A stretch of DNA of 64,000 bases, taken from assembly GCF_001411555.2 (NCBI RefSeq), contig NC_049912.1:23445722-23509721 (forward strand). Direction: 5' to 3'. Made by a program: the position numbers and the translations under genes. This document shows positions 23,823 through 38,915 of the stretch, in pieces. Positions within the stretch are counted from its first letter, which is position 1. Every line of letters begins with the position of its first letter. The notes beneath the pieces are model-generated. The model saw only the letters and a list, made by a program, of their open reading frames with translations. It had not been told where the DNA came from and searched no databases. The DNA comes from Juglans regia. Its lineage: Eukaryota > Streptophyta > Magnoliopsida > Fagales > Juglandaceae.

Positions 23823-25045
23823 TAACATTACTACTGACAAATGCTGCCCAGAAAGCTAGATGGCATTTTGAAGAGCAAAACAACAAAAATGTTTATGTTT
23901 TTTAATGAGTTGTTGGTTGGACGGCTCCTATGAAAACAGAGCTTTTCTTTGTCAAAATCAAGATTCAGGATCACCCATTGAGCCTGCAATGGTCCAACAA
24001 TTGAAGATTGAGTTGGTCCCACTTCCATAACTTTGTACGTCAGGATGTGAAAATTGCCGGGAATTCTGGATTTGAAAAAGGAATTCTAATTGTACACGAA
24101 ACAGCTATACTCGTATTGGCCGAAAGCAATCAAGGTAAGAAAATAAATTGACATTTTAACATTTCAAAATGATTTTTTTAATATATTTTCTAATTGGATC
24201 ATACATTCCAAACGTATCTTTTGAAGATTATGATACATTTTTATTAATTTTTTTTAAGTAGACTTATCGTTTAGGTAAAATTTTATAATCCTCAATCATA
24301 TCAATAGGGATGATGGTTAACAGTTAATCATTAAAATAAAAAAAACTATTTAAAAATTTAAGATTAAATACAACATTCTTCTTGATTTTTATCACTTTTA
24401 AAAAATAACTTAATCATATATATATAACATATATATATATATACACGATCATCATGATTATTTGCCATAGCTAGTCTTGAAAAGAAAATCATTCATCAAG
24501 ATTTTTGCATCATTTAAAAAAGAAAGACACTTCTGCTGTAAAGCAAATGATCATTTGTTCTTCTTCAAAGGATTAGTATGAACATAGTGGTTTTGGGTTC
24601 AGGAAATCATTCGACTTTGACAAACTCCACATACAAAACATATCATCGTCAGCATGCATACATATGCCATGTAGACTGATGCTGCACTTGGAGTGTAAAG
24701 GGTTCCTTGCAGTAGAGTGAGCACGAAGGCTCACTTTTGAAGGAACCAAATTCAACCCATTATAGAAATTTCATCTAGAATTGACCTCCCGGCCACCTCT
24801 TTAATCAAAACTGAAAAGAAAACTTTTCTCAATTATTGTACAAATGCATCGCACACATGAACATGATCGATTGTTTTTTGTTGTTTTGTCACGTTGGTTG
24901 CACTTTAATTATATATGTTTATATTACGTTTTGTTTTCTTGTGTTTGCGTGTTGAAGTGGATATAATTATATTGGTATTGTGTTGACTATATGCAGCCTA
25001 ATTGGTTAGGATAGGAATAGGGTTTGATTTTTTTATTTCAGTTAT

Positions 25046-25331
25046 TTTATATACAGTCGGTAGATACAACTAGCGTGCAGTCGTTCATGTCACGTCAGAT
25101 TTAAAATGAATTATTTATTCTTTCTCTAAATGCACATGTTCTCTCTCATCAGCGCTCTCTCACTCTCATCAACTCTTTCTATCTCTCTCCCATCAGTTAT
25201 CTCTCTTATCAACTCGATCTCTCTCTTATGAGCTCGATTTTTCTCTCTCATCAGCTCAATCTCTCTCTCCTCAGCTCTCTCTCATCAACTCAGTCTCTCT
25301 CATCAAATGTCTCCATGTCAGTCCCGTTTGT
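25046..25331 (+). repeat. Dispersed repeat with internal CTCTCTCATCAGCT minisatellite, copy 1
   Basis: Starts GTCGGTAGATACAACTAG.GTGCAGTCGTTCAT, then GTCAGATTTAAAATGAATT, then about ten degenerate 12-16-bp CTCTCTCATCAGCT-like units, and ends GTCTCCATGTCAGTCCCGTT. An inverted copy lies at 62685-62897. Confidence 0.65.
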
Positions 25332-25420
25332 AAAAATTGGCATCATGAACTATGCAAAATAGAAGCCAAAGACAAATCAAGATTTTCAAACTGCTCGTTC
25401 ATGCAATGAATTTATAGAAA

Positions 25421-25585
25421 GTAATTTTACATATAATCGTGAAGTATGTAAACATTTTGAAAAATAGTAGAGTCCACTATTAAAAAATTAAATTTTTTTT
25501 CATGTAGATCCCATATTTTATTCATTTTTTTCAATACGATTACGCGGTGGTTACACAAATCATAGTTGCAAATATATTTTCTCTT
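25421..25585. mobile_element. MITE, family B
   Basis: Palindromic: GTAATTTTACATATAATCGT...AGAGTCCACTATTAAAAAATT in the left half, and CATGTAGATCCCATATTTTA...GATTACGCGGTGGTTACAC in the right half. It closely matches the copies at 34441 and 52589. Confidence 0.75.
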
Positions 25586-25613
25586 TCACAAGTACTTTAT
25601 GCTCTACTAAGAA

Positions 25614-26240
25614 ATAATTTTAGATGAAATATGAAAGTTAAAAATTAAAAAAAAATATATTGTTATAATATTATATTTTAATAATATTATTATTTTAAAA
25701 TTTTTAAAAATTAATTATTTATTATATTTTATGTAATAATTTAAAAAAATTATAATAATAAAATGAAAGACAATCTAAATCTAAATGGAGGCTTAAATGT
25801 TAAGAGTATGGGCCGGTGTAGCACGAGGATGGCTACCGACCTGATTCTTTTATTCATTTTTTATATCTTTAAATAGTTTTTTTGTAAAATTCATAATATT
25901 ATTTTAAAAATATTTCACTAACTATCAAGTAAAAAATAAATAAATAAAAAATCATTAGGATCCATCTTGGAATTCTCGGTGAGTTTAAAATTATTCTTAA
26001 ACTCATTGAGAATAAAACATCTCATAATATAATAAATTATTTCATCTCATCTCATTTTATATATAATTTCAAAACAAAATTATCTTATATTATATAATCA
26101 TTACAATTTTTTTAAATTTTTATATAAAATATAATAAAAAATATATTTATTTTTAAATTTTAAAATAAAAATAATATTATAAAAAATATTTTATTTAGTT
26201 TTTAATAAAATATTTCGTCTCATTGACCAAATGACGCCTA
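25614..26240. mobile_element. Two MITE-like elements, family A
   Basis: 25614-25795 is an inverted-orientation copy (TAATATTATTATTTTAAAAT, ending AATCTAAATGGAGG). 25962-26240 has CATCTCATCTCATTTTATAT, TATAAAATATAATAAAAAAT and a GACCAAATGACGCC end. Confidence 0.5.
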
Positions 26241-26257
26241 GTATTTCAGATAGGGTA

Positions 26258-26885
26258 GTGCTACAGCTCCCGCTGGGGGCTCTTGCTGGGGACTGCAGCA
26301 TGTATTTACCATTTACATGTATTTTTTTTTCAAGTTGTTTTTTAGATAAATTTTTTAATATTTTTAAAATATAAATAAATTTAGAACATCATTAAAAATA
26401 ATATCTTAATCAAAAAGTAAAAAAAAGAAATTATTAAAAAATACTTCCTTAATCATAAAGTAAAATAAAAATTATAAAAAATATTTTTTATTTTACTTCG
26501 TAATTAAGAAAGTATTGTTCAATAGTATTATGAATTTTTTTATAAATGATGATGCTAGAGCCACCACTGGGAGCTCCCGCTGGCTCTAACATAGTATTTT
26601 TTCATGTATTTTTTAAAGTTATTTTTTATATAGATGTTTTTAATACTTTTTAATATTTTAAAATTTTAAAATAAATTTAAAGCATCATTAAAAAATATTT
26701 TTTTAACCAGAAAGTAAAAAAAAAAGTTATTAAAAAATACTTATTTATAAAAAATATTTTAATATTTTAATTCGTGATTAAAAAAGTATTTTTTAATAAT
26801 TTAATAAATTTTTTATTTTTTTAAAATATTAAAAAAATCTATATAAAATAAAAAACAAAAAAAAAAACATATAAAAAAATACGAA
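26258..26885. mobile_element. Two MITE-like elements, family D
   Basis: Each begins with a GC-rich end: GTGCTACAGCTCCCGCTGGG at 26255, and GATGCTAGAGCCACCACTGG then GAGCTCCCGCTGG at 26549. Each continues in AT-rich palindromic sequence with AAAGCATCATTAAAAAATAT and TTTTAATAATT. Relatives occur near 12535, 33290, 37840, 47640 and at the right edge. Confidence 0.5.
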
Positions 26886-27002
26886 CCCCATCGGAGCATT
26901 ATTCTTTCAGGTAATAGCGACTTAACATTTTCCTCTGCAATAATATTTGAATTTGACGCCGCAAACAATAAATAAGCAGCAGCGGAGAATATTAGAAATT
27001 GC

Positions 27003-27200
27003 TTCGATCTCAAATTAATCTCTAACTCATTTCAATTTATTATTATAATTTTTTTAAATTTTAATATAAAATATAATAAATAATTCAATTTTTTCAAATT
27101 CTAAAATAATAATAATATTAAAAAATAATATTCTAACAATATTTTATCATCTCAACTCAACTCAACTCAACTCAACTCACTTCAACATCCAAACACAATT
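27003..27200. mobile_element. MITE, family A
   Basis: Complete-looking copy: TCTAACTCATTTCAATTTAT, TATAAAATATAATAAATAAT, AATAATATTCTAACAATATT and five CAACT units, ending CATCCAAACACAATTT. Confidence 0.65.
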
Positions 27201-27228
27201 TAAATCCAATAACAGCTTTAAATTGGTC

Positions 27229-27290
27229 TGGTTGGCGGAATCTCAGAGGTGTAGAGTTCGATATCCCTCCCCAAATAAAAAAAAAATAAA
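27229..27290 (+). other. Possible tRNA-derived (SINE-head-like) fragment
   Basis: TGGTTGGCGGA (27229-27239) resembles a pol III A box and AGTTCGATATCC (27255-27266) a B box. CCTCCCC and an A-rich run follow. Too short for a tRNA; no acceptor stem was found. Confidence 0.3.
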
Positions 27291-28527
27291 TAAATAAATT
27301 GTGATGTGGGTCAGGTATGTGTAGACCGTATCTACCTCAAGATCACTTCCTACTTTTTACAATTGAAATATTTTCTGACAATGACTAAACTATCCTTTAT
27401 TTTAAAATATAATTATATAATATATTGTAAAAAGTTACGTATATTTATTATTTTTCATTTAAATTAGCCTGAGATTTCCTTTCAATCCAATCCAAGTTTC
27501 TTATGATTCATTATAAAAAAGGAATAAGTATTTCATGAATACGATTAAGAAAATAGTATTTCACGAATATGTGACATGTATATGATATTTTTTTAAAATT
27601 TAAGGAGCCGAAGACCCAAAATAAAAATAATTTGCTTCTTCCAGGTGGCCCTTCGTTCTTTGGCTTTAGTGGAGACCTGTAGCTATCGTGCAAACCAGCT
27701 CACTTTTATCTCCAAAATTCTTTTTTATTTTTTTAAATATTTTTTAAGTTTTTTAATTTTGGGTGCAACTGCCAAACTGAAAATGGATTTTGTAATACGC
27801 TTCGTATTTTGTATTGGCCTAAAAACATGCAAGAATAATATAAAATGGAAAGTAGGGTCCCTTCCCTTCACGAGAATCCGGATTTGGGGGCCGAGGAGGC
27901 ACCTAAAGGCTACTAGTTTGATATTTAAAAATCTAACTCATAAATCATTAAATTAATTTCAATTTAAAATTTTTTTATACGCGTGATTGATAATTTTTTT
28001 TAATTAAATATATTTTTAAATTCGTTTCACCGTCTTAATTTATTACTATTTATAAATAACTTACTATTTCTAAACTGGGGGTAAGAAACGTGGCTGACAA
28101 CCCCATTTCATCACCCACTACGCCACTCGTTTCTCTCTGTTCAGGTAGTTTCTCACACAATCACACTCTCTTGCCATCTTGCGTTCCTGGAAATTAGAAT
28201 GATCGTTTTCTTCAAATTAAAATAGAAAAGAAAAAGCTTTAGAAGCTAATATTAGAGCTTATACTTCTTTTCGTGTGCTAATTTCGTTTCCTACTCTTCG
28301 CCTTTTCTTCTCTTTTCCTTCTACCGTTTGACATTTTACGGGGGTTTCTTTGTTTGTTTTGGGGGGGGAGGATAACGAGAACAAGCTCGAAGTTTGAGGA
28401 TTAAAAGAGTGTTGGCATGTTGGGAATCACCTGCTTCTCTTCTGGTTGAAAGTGGGTCTGTCATCTGTGTTTTTGTCTGTCTTTTTGACTAGGGTCGTAT
28501 TGGTTCTTCTTGGATCCAATCTTTGAG

Positions 28528-29396
28528 GTAAGAAAAAGTTGCTATTTTTTAATTCGTTCTATTATTATTTTTTATCCTGTCTGCAGCTTGTGCTGGGTTT
28601 TTGGTTATGGTGCATTTATTATTGTTTTTTCAGTCACTTTGTGGCTTTATGGCATTTAGTACTGATTTTGTTTCGTGGGTATCCTGAATATATTTGTTTT
28701 TCTTTGTTTGTTGGGTTTTTTGTTATAGTTTTTTATTTTTCTTTTGTAATTTTATGGCTTTATTCCAATCTTCTTCTTCTTCTTTTATTTTTTTGCGTTT
28801 TACTGAATACACTTAAATCTTTTTTTTTTCTGCGTTCTTTCTGGGGTCTTGGAAAGATATAGTGCTGTTTTAGGAGGTGTTCGTGTGTTGAGCTTAGCTC
28901 GGTGGTACCAACTAACGTCGAGGAATTCCTTGAATGTAATTTCAGTGGCCTACCATTTCATTTGAACACGAATGAAGTTCTTGCGTGCGTGTGTAGCATC
29001 GAGGAATTCTTCGAATGTAATTTCAGTTTCCTACCATTTCACTTGAATGGAATTCTTGTATGTGAGTATGGGTGATTATTTGAGGTTTGTATATCTGCAT
29101 GTATTTCCACCAATTGTTCCTCATCTTTTCTTGTTTATTAATCTCTGTTTAATTCACTCAACTAACAGTTTATTTGTTATCCTATTCATATAAGTAACGT
29201 GAAGTAGTAAGGTTTCTTAATTTGTTCTTTTTCCCCTTTCGAACTAGAAACTAATTTTGTTACAACGAGAAAGGGAAAGTTGGAAGTTGCTTGTTATTTC
29301 ATATGATGTTCGTATCTTGAGAAATAAATCAAAATAAATTACCGATGGAATGCTTCTGTTTGGATATAATAAACTGCTTGTCATGATTTGTGACAG
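28528..29396 (+). other. Probable 5'UTR intron of the DUF3527 gene
   Basis: Donor TTTGAG|GTAAGA at 28528 and acceptor TGACAG| at 29396, with T-rich sequence between and no ATG-led coding continuity. A 5'UTR intron is inferred from splice signals only. Confidence 0.5.
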
Positions 29397-29418
29397 CCTA
29401 TCTCGTTGGATCTCGAAG

Positions 29419-29445
29419 ATGGAAACTAGAGTCGTCCTACATTAA
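29419..29445 (+). promoter_or_regulatory. Upstream ORF overlapping the start codon (TAATG)
   Basis: ATGGAAACTAGA... encodes 8 residues and ends in TAA at 29443-29445. The last A is the A of the main ATG at 29445. This geometry could allow reinitiation or favour the downstream ATG at 29472. Confidence 0.45.
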
Positions 29446-31703
29446 TGTGCTTTAGTTCATTGGATCGGAGGATGGATCACACATTTGTTAATGCCTGTGA
29501 AGATGGCTGGGGAAAGGAACGTTCAATGCATATTTTGGGCAATGACAGGGAATTATCCGGAGAAGATGGTCTGGATTTTTCTCAGTCAAAATCAAAAAGG
29601 TTGGTGAAAAGGGTAAATTCAGGCCATGCTATTATTTTGAAGTTTAAGCAAGCTCAATTGTGCAGAAGTTGCAATCGAGGTACTTTTGGCTTGGACAGTA
29701 GGATTCCAAAGCATTTGGTAAGCATAGACGAGAAATATCTTCGTCGTTGCTTGGAATTGATTAATATCAATGCATCAAAAGTGGCGTGGTGCAAGGCATC
29801 TAATCAGGCTAAAATTAGAAGCAGAGATGCATATGATTCTCCCAGTTTCATTTTTGAATGTCCTTTGGAATCTGGGACTGGAGGTGTAGTTGTCAGCCCT
29901 GCAGGACGATGGATTGTAGGTACAATCATGGGAAGTAAGAGTATGCAGAACATATTGAAGAGCCCGTTATTTCACCAATTCAGTGCCTTAGATAGCAATG
30001 CTAATTTCAGAAGATCAAACTTGAATGACGTCAAAGGCTCAATATGCTATGATATTATGAACTCTCCCAGTGGTTTAAGTATATCTTCACCGCAGAAACC
30101 AAAAAAGAAAATTCCACTGACGGGAAGCCATAAAAATGGATCTGATAGTGAGCACAAAAGGGTTGTTTCTGTGTCAAGCACAAACTCTATTTGTTCTGAT
30201 CAGCCTTCTCCTTCTCCTTCTCCTTCTCCTTCTGCCTTTGTTTGTCAGGGGATGCTTCAATGTACATGGAAGGGTGGGCTTCCTCATTTTGTATTTTCTA
30301 CAGATGATCAGAGGGAGGTCTATGTAGCAAACTTGTGGAAGGTTGGGTCGACAGATGATAAAGCTGTGGACTATATATACTCATTCTATTCAAGAAAGGA
30401 TGGCCAGAAGGACCATGGAGTTTGTGATAACTTAGTTGGTAATATGAAGGTATCAGCTTCTCTCACCCACTGTCTGGACAATTCTAAAATCAGGGAGACT
30501 GAGTTCGTTTTGTATGGTGGTGATGAACATTGTGGCATAGAGGCAAACGCTTCAAGCCTCAATCAGAGAAAGAACAAAGGGTTCCCAAAGAAAGTGGTGC
30601 AAGTGTTCAGAACGAGTCACTCATCCAAACATAAAACAATGTCCAAGTCTGGTGGATCCAGTACCATACCGGAAAATTGCTTTTTGGAGTTATGCGGAGA
30701 TACAGGAAGCAACCTGGAAGCACTTGGTATGGACGGTAAGTTTGAAAATCATTTTCTGCCAAAATCTGAATTGGCTGCCATTGTTGTGAAAGACTATGTC
30801 CATGACAATCATCAAGAGGAAATTGGAGGTTGGGGCTTGAAATTTCTCAGGAAATTTGGGTCTAGGAAAAAGATCGATTCTCTGGAAGCTTCAGTACATT
30901 GTGAAAGTCACGCTCGAAATATTGGCGATTGCTCTACAACCATGGACATTCTAATCCCAGCAGGTCTGCATGGTGGTCCAAGAACCAAAAACTGTGGCCC
31001 TTCTAGTCTTAGTGAAAGATGGAGATCTGGTGGACACTGTGACTGTGGGGGCTGGGACATCGGGTGCCCTTTGACAATACTTGAATCTAGATCGAGCAAG
31101 GATAGAATTTTGCCCGAAGTTGAGACGCAGGAGGAGTGCAAGCCATTTGATTTATTTAAACAGGTGCGTTAATATCCTTGTGTTCTTTTGCTTGTATATG
31201 ATTTAAAATTGCAAGTACTATGTCTGTCACTAATAGCTTGAAGCTGTAGCTACCATAGAGTTTGCTTTTGCCACACTGTATTACTCTATTATTCTCTTTC
31301 TGTTGTGAGATTTTCATGATCAAGGTTAGAAATTATTTGAAATTAGCAAGGTACATATTTTTTCTTAGTTTTGCAGTATTCTATTGACTGAGAAAGAAAG
31401 ATGACATACTTCCAAAGAGTTAGCTTGTCATAGAGAGATTTTAAGGGGATAGTTTTTCATATTTCTATCCGTCGACTTCATATATGTGCCATATTTAGAC
31501 ACGCATAGTATAACTGTGTCCAATCTTCAAATTTTCAGGGTTCACAGCATCCCTCTCCCACCTTGAGGATGGTAAATGTTCATGATGGTTTGTATTTCAT
31601 TCATTTTCAACCAATTCTATCAGCTCTGCAGTCTTTCTCGATTGCAGTAGCAATTATCCACACGCGGAGTCCCGCTCTCCAACCCAAATATGTACAAGAC
31701 TAA
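29445..31703 (+). CDS. DUF3527 domain protein
   Basis: Plant-specific protein of unknown biochemical function (DUF3527, PF12043 by recognition). Coding exons 29445-31163 and 31539-31703, phase 0, 627 aa. The N-terminal region is basic. The conserved mid-N block includes GRWIVGTIMGSKSMQNI. A low-complexity (SP)n run lies at about residues 253-262, encoded by CTTCTC repeats. The DUF starts near QGMLQCTWKGGLPHFVFS and ends in exon 2 with VHDGLYFIHFQPILSALQS then QPKYVQD, the usual family C-terminus. A GGHCDCGGWDIGCPL block precedes the splice. An in-frame second ATG at 29472 (MDHTF) is an alternative start, and a uORF overlaps the first ATG. No targeting signal or membrane segment is apparent. 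Confidence 0.9.
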
Positions 31704-34440
31704 AAGTAGCAAGGTCCAGGTTTGGTGTTTATGTAATAGTTGTACCCTTTCTCTATTACAGTAGTAAGTCAATTTTAGTATCTATAAATGATGAATCGAG
31801 ATATTTGTAACTTTCTCTTGATTCAGAGTAATAAGGAGAAGATGGTGATAGGGAATGGGTATTCATTCATATTGTAGGTTAGTTGGTACTGAAATGGTTA
31901 ACTTTATATTTTTATTCGTAGACCAAAAACTCCTGTAATCTGCTCCTTTATATGAAATCTACAAGCTTTTGGTGTAATGTTTGGTTCAAAATCATCTGGA
32001 TGACCACTGGATTATAATGAGATTTGGTGGACACGATCTACAGATCTGGAACCGATGCTGAAAAACGATGTTATGGTTTGAGGGGTACTTCAAATTTCTT
32101 GAAAATGTCTGGTCGATGACCTTTAACAATGCATTATTTTTCCATTCACAGTGTTTGAAACTTTGACGGATGGAATTGACCATTTCTGCTCTCCTCAAAC
32201 ATGAACAGTCATCTTGGTGGGCTTAAATTCTTCTTTTTTCGGCTTTTCAGTCATGTGAATCTGTGATACTGGTCCCAGGGGAAGACTCGTTCAAATAAAA
32301 GGATTGGCAAGAAATTTTCCTTTTTTCACGAACTTCAATTTCAAGAATAAAAGTTTAAAATGTATCTCATTATTATCCAATCAATATAATAGAAAAAAAT
32401 ATATTTGTAATACAACTGTCGTGTAATGATTTTAAAAAAATTGAATAAAAAAGTTAATTTTTTAATAATAATTTTTTTTTTTAAAAACGATTATGCGATA
32501 TTTATGCACTTCACGATTATACGTATGTATAATCAAACTTAAATTTTTTGAACAATCGGTATTTTAATGTAGGACCAAAATAACGGTTCAAGATTCCTTG
32601 AAGCAATTGAAGATTTGAATACAATGCATAGGAAGTAGTTGACTAATCCTGGCAACTTAATGATGAAATAGTGGTGAACTTTATTATAAGATAAATATTT
32701 AGCCATGAATAAATTTTATAAAAGTAAATTTATAAATTAATGTGACTTAATGTGGTACGTCAGATTGTAAATTTATTTATATTATAAAATAAATCTAATA
32801 TATCACATGAAGTTATGTCAATTTGTGAATTTATTTTGATGAGATACTAAGATGATTTCAGATGATTTAAGTTAATTTATAAATAATAGTATTTTATAGA
32901 TTCTATTGAGATTTGTTTAAATATAGATAAATTGAAATATGTGTTTAAATGTATAAAATATGTTGAGATATTTTATGTTTAATTTTTTTATATGCAGTTA
33001 AAAAAATAATAGATCTTCTCAATAATTGGTTTAAGATGGATGGAAATGAGTTTCTGTTCCGAACATATACAGTCTGCTAGTGAGTTTCCCTCTCTGTAAG
33101 AGTGCCAAAACTCAAAAGAGAGATGGAAGCATTGCCCAAACATAGTTCCATATCTTAAAAGGAGGTTGATTAGAGTTTTTTATAACCACTTTGACAGCTA
33201 GGAGGGAGTCCGTTTCAATTAATAATTCCGCAATATTAAGCGGATGAGTGGCTCTACATGGGGATCCCGACAGTGCAATTTTTGTTTTATATGTATTTTT
33301 TTTAACACGTTTAAATATTTAAAAATAAAATTCACATCATTAAAACATATTTCCTTAATCACTAAATATAAAAAAAAAAACATAAATAGACATCTAACAG
33401 CTTGCGTTTCTGGAATGTCTGTCGATGCTCATAACTTTAATCTACCAACTAAGCGAACTATAAAGAACTTCAGATCTTGACTTATACAACGGACATCTTG
33501 ATGTTAACTTATAAACTGACGTAATTTAATATAAAATATTAATCTATTTTACATTGTCAAAAAATTTACTATTTAACATTTCATGTCAAGTCAGGTTAAT
33601 TTAAAATTCAATTTTACAAAATAGTGACTATCTTTCTAGATTATTAGAGTATTAGTAGTGGATTCAATAAAGTTTGGTCAAAATTTAGTTAGAGAATTCA
33701 CTTTTATAAATTTAATTATCACTTTTCAACAATACTAAATAACAAACTCTCTAAATCTATCACTATTTTATTAAAATATTGATTTTGAAATTTTCATTTA
33801 TTTTAATTTTAATTGTAATTTGAATATTTATTTGTTGTTAATAAAGTATACATTAATTTTTTAATGTTGATATTATATTTTAAAATAAAAAATTAGCATC
33901 AACTAATAATAATATTGTAGAACTATAACTTTAAGCACTCCAGTAAGATGATGCCACGTCATTGAAATGATGACTGATGGAGACTGGCTGACTTCTGTGG
34001 TTGAATTTGAGATTTGGGTACTTTATGCTTTTGAGGCGAAGATGATTTTCTGAAATTGTGATCTCGCGAGACACGAATAGCACACGGGAGAGGAAATTTT
34101 TTATGTCAAAATAATATTTGACCAGCAACTTAGACTCAACAAATTTGACTAGTAAAAATGATCAAAGCTAAAAGTACTATAACTTTGTTAAATTCATCAC
34201 AATGAATTTTTATACAATCTACTTAAATTTTGACTAAAATATAATTTTGTTAAATTTATTACTAGTGCTCTTAATCGATCAAAATAATGGCCCATGATTA
34301 GAAAAAAAAAAAGATCAAAATAATGGCCCATTGTAAGAATCGGAGGCCCTGAGCCCAGTATTTAGTACAAATTCCGGTAGCCCACATCCCACTCATCGAT
34401 ACTGTCGCAAAGATCAAAGGGCGTTTTGGAATTTAAAAAT
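31704..34440. other. Intergenic between DUF3527 gene and RPL23
   Basis: No gene supported. 32385-32545 is a family-B MITE (diverged). 32690-32850 and 33483-33620 are family-C copies (TGTGGTACGTCAGATTGTAA is clearest at 32749). 33290-33395 is a family-D piece. 33648-34270 is a longer element with ends ATTAGTAGTGGATTC and TTATTACTAGTGCTC and CAATAAAGTTTGGTCAAAAT near its left end. Confidence 0.5.
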
Positions 34441-34614
34441 GAGTAATTCTATATACAACCGTGAAGTGCGTAACCGCCGCGTAATCGCTTTGAAAAAGAG
34501 TGGGGTCCACTATTAAAAAATTAATTTTTTTTCATGTGGGTCCCATATTTTATTCATTTTTTTCAAAGCGATTACGCGACGGTTACGCAATTCACGGTTG
34601 TAAGTATATTTTCT
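34441..34614. mobile_element. MITE, family B, immediately upstream of RPL23
   Basis: Highly palindromic: CAACCGTGAAGTGCGTAACC and GCGTAATCGCTTTGAAAAA on the left, mirrored by TTTTTCAAAGCGATTACGCG and GGTTACGCAATTCACGGTTG on the right. It ends about 50 bp upstream of the RPL23 TATA box. It is the best-preserved family-B copy here. Confidence 0.8.
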
Positions 34615-34662
34615 CTTTAAGAATTAACACTTGTGACCTTACAAAAGCCCTAGACAGCCACC

Positions 34663-34688
34663 TATATAAACGAGCCCAAAAACCCTAA
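34663..34688 (+). promoter_or_regulatory. RPL23 core promoter: TATA box and telo-box
   Basis: TATATAAA at 34663-34670, then GAGCCCAAA and AAACCCTAA (telo-box, 34680-34688), a CT-rich leader, and ATG at 34722. This combination is typical of plant ribosomal-protein genes. Confidence 0.65.
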
Positions 34689-34721
34689 TCTCCTTCTCAG
34701 TCTTCTCTTCAGCGGGCAAAA

Positions 34722-37268
<2,547 letters not shown>

Positions 37269-38915
37269 GAGAGTTTATGTTATCTTTGTTTCTCCTTCCG
37301 AAATTTTAATCTCAATATTTTTATAGAAGCAGAGAGCTTTCCTAGATTGACTGGATTTTGTTATGAGGATATTTTGAGAATGGTGAAAACCTCATGGAGT
37401 CTATGTTTGGATTATGATATTATTTCCAGTATTAGTTTGCCGAAATTTAACGCTGTGGTAAGGTGAGAGCATATTTCTTATGCTTATTGTGCCCATTTCT
37501 TTAATTATTCCAACCCCATCCTCATAAAACTAGATATGTGCTCCTTGTACGCTGAAAAAGAAAACTTGATGTCTCATTCTCATCCCTTGCGAGGACATAC
37601 ACAGTCGCCCACTTCAGCCTTGTTGCAATCCTGTAAGCAGCTCTCCCAAACCTTGTACGAGTATTTCACAACAGCAAGCATTTTAAACATGAGATTAAAG
37701 ATGAAAACGGTTCAATTGAATGTGATAATAACCATTCGAAGATGTCCAATTCAACTCTCGATTCCCCAACAAATGTACCAGCATATTTTTTAGGAGAAAT
37801 GCTTCATATATAAATTAAGGATGGTACCAGCATATTTTCTTTTCAATATGTTTTTTAATATTCTTAATCGTTAAGAAAGAAATTACACAACTCCATTAAT
37901 AGTCATTTTCTAAAAAAAAAAAATCAAAATACTCGAGTGGTAATTTTTAGGGGTTACACTAGTTATTTTCCATAAACTAATATCACAAAAGTAATCTCAC
38001 TATGTCATTTTTTGTAAATTATAAGTTTTATTTTTATGAGATTTTTTATAGATAAATATTATTCAAATAATAATAAGAATCCCTAATACTATTGAAATAC
38101 AATAATAATAAATATAAAAGTAAATTTTAAATTCTACAAAATTCTTAAAGTTTTTAGAAGTTGAAGAATTAAAATGTTAATATATATTACAAAAAATAAA
38201 ATAAAAAGGCAGAAACACTCTTGGAGGTCGTGGTGGTGGATGCCTCATGAAGGCATTTTTTGGTTATATAATATTTCGAAAATCTTGGAAAATCAAATTA
38301 AAAACTATTTTATTATTTCTGATTTCTATTCTAATGATATGAATGGCATATGTATTATTCTTCATGTTACACATTGTCGATAAAATATAATAAAAATATA
38401 AAGATATATGAAAGAATTTAATTAATATATCTTTTTTAAATATAAAGATAAAAATACAAAAAATGAGAAATCAAAATGATTTTACAAAAGAAAAACTTTA
38501 GAGACTGATTATAAAATTTTTAAAAAAATCTACACATTATCGTTACACCACGTAACTATTTTGATTTTTTATCATTTTATCTTTTTTTTTTAATAATTAT
38601 GTGATGTAAGAACGATGAATATAATAATTCAATTAGTTTAATAAAAATAAAAATAAAAAATAAAAAATAAAAATATAAATATGTACTATGTGTAATGTAT
38701 GACTGTGTAGCACAACTTTACAATTAATCGTAAAGTTTTCATACCGAATTTGGCCCATCTTGCCTAAGAATATAATATAAGGCTCAAGCACGCTATCCCA
38801 GGAACCCAATGGGTATAGAGACCTAAAATCAAGTCAAGTCCAACAAACGCGTAAGGAGTGTGTGAGAGATTTGGTTAGAGGCGGAGCGAGAGATAAAAAA
38901 AATAGGAGAGGATAA
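37269..38915. other. Intergenic between RPL23 and eIF(iso)4E
   Basis: RPL23 3' region, then a family-D palindromic element at about 37785-37975 (GAGAAATGCTTCATATAT to GGGGTTACACTAG), then AT-rich DNA. No gene is seen. Confidence 0.5.

Larger units (their letters stand above)
22744..25045. other. Intergenic, 3' of CCT-motif gene
   Basis: No gene supported. It holds a family-B MITE (23476-23640), a family-A MITE (23642-23822) and AT-rich DNA. Short ORFs lack protein-like composition. Confidence 0.6.

Noticed and set aside
27229..27290. Full tRNA gene
   Set aside because: A- and B-box-like motifs only; no acceptor or anticodon stem could be formed.
30908..31141. Minus-strand ORF inside the DUF3527 gene
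   Set aside because: Shadow of a strongly supported coding exon.
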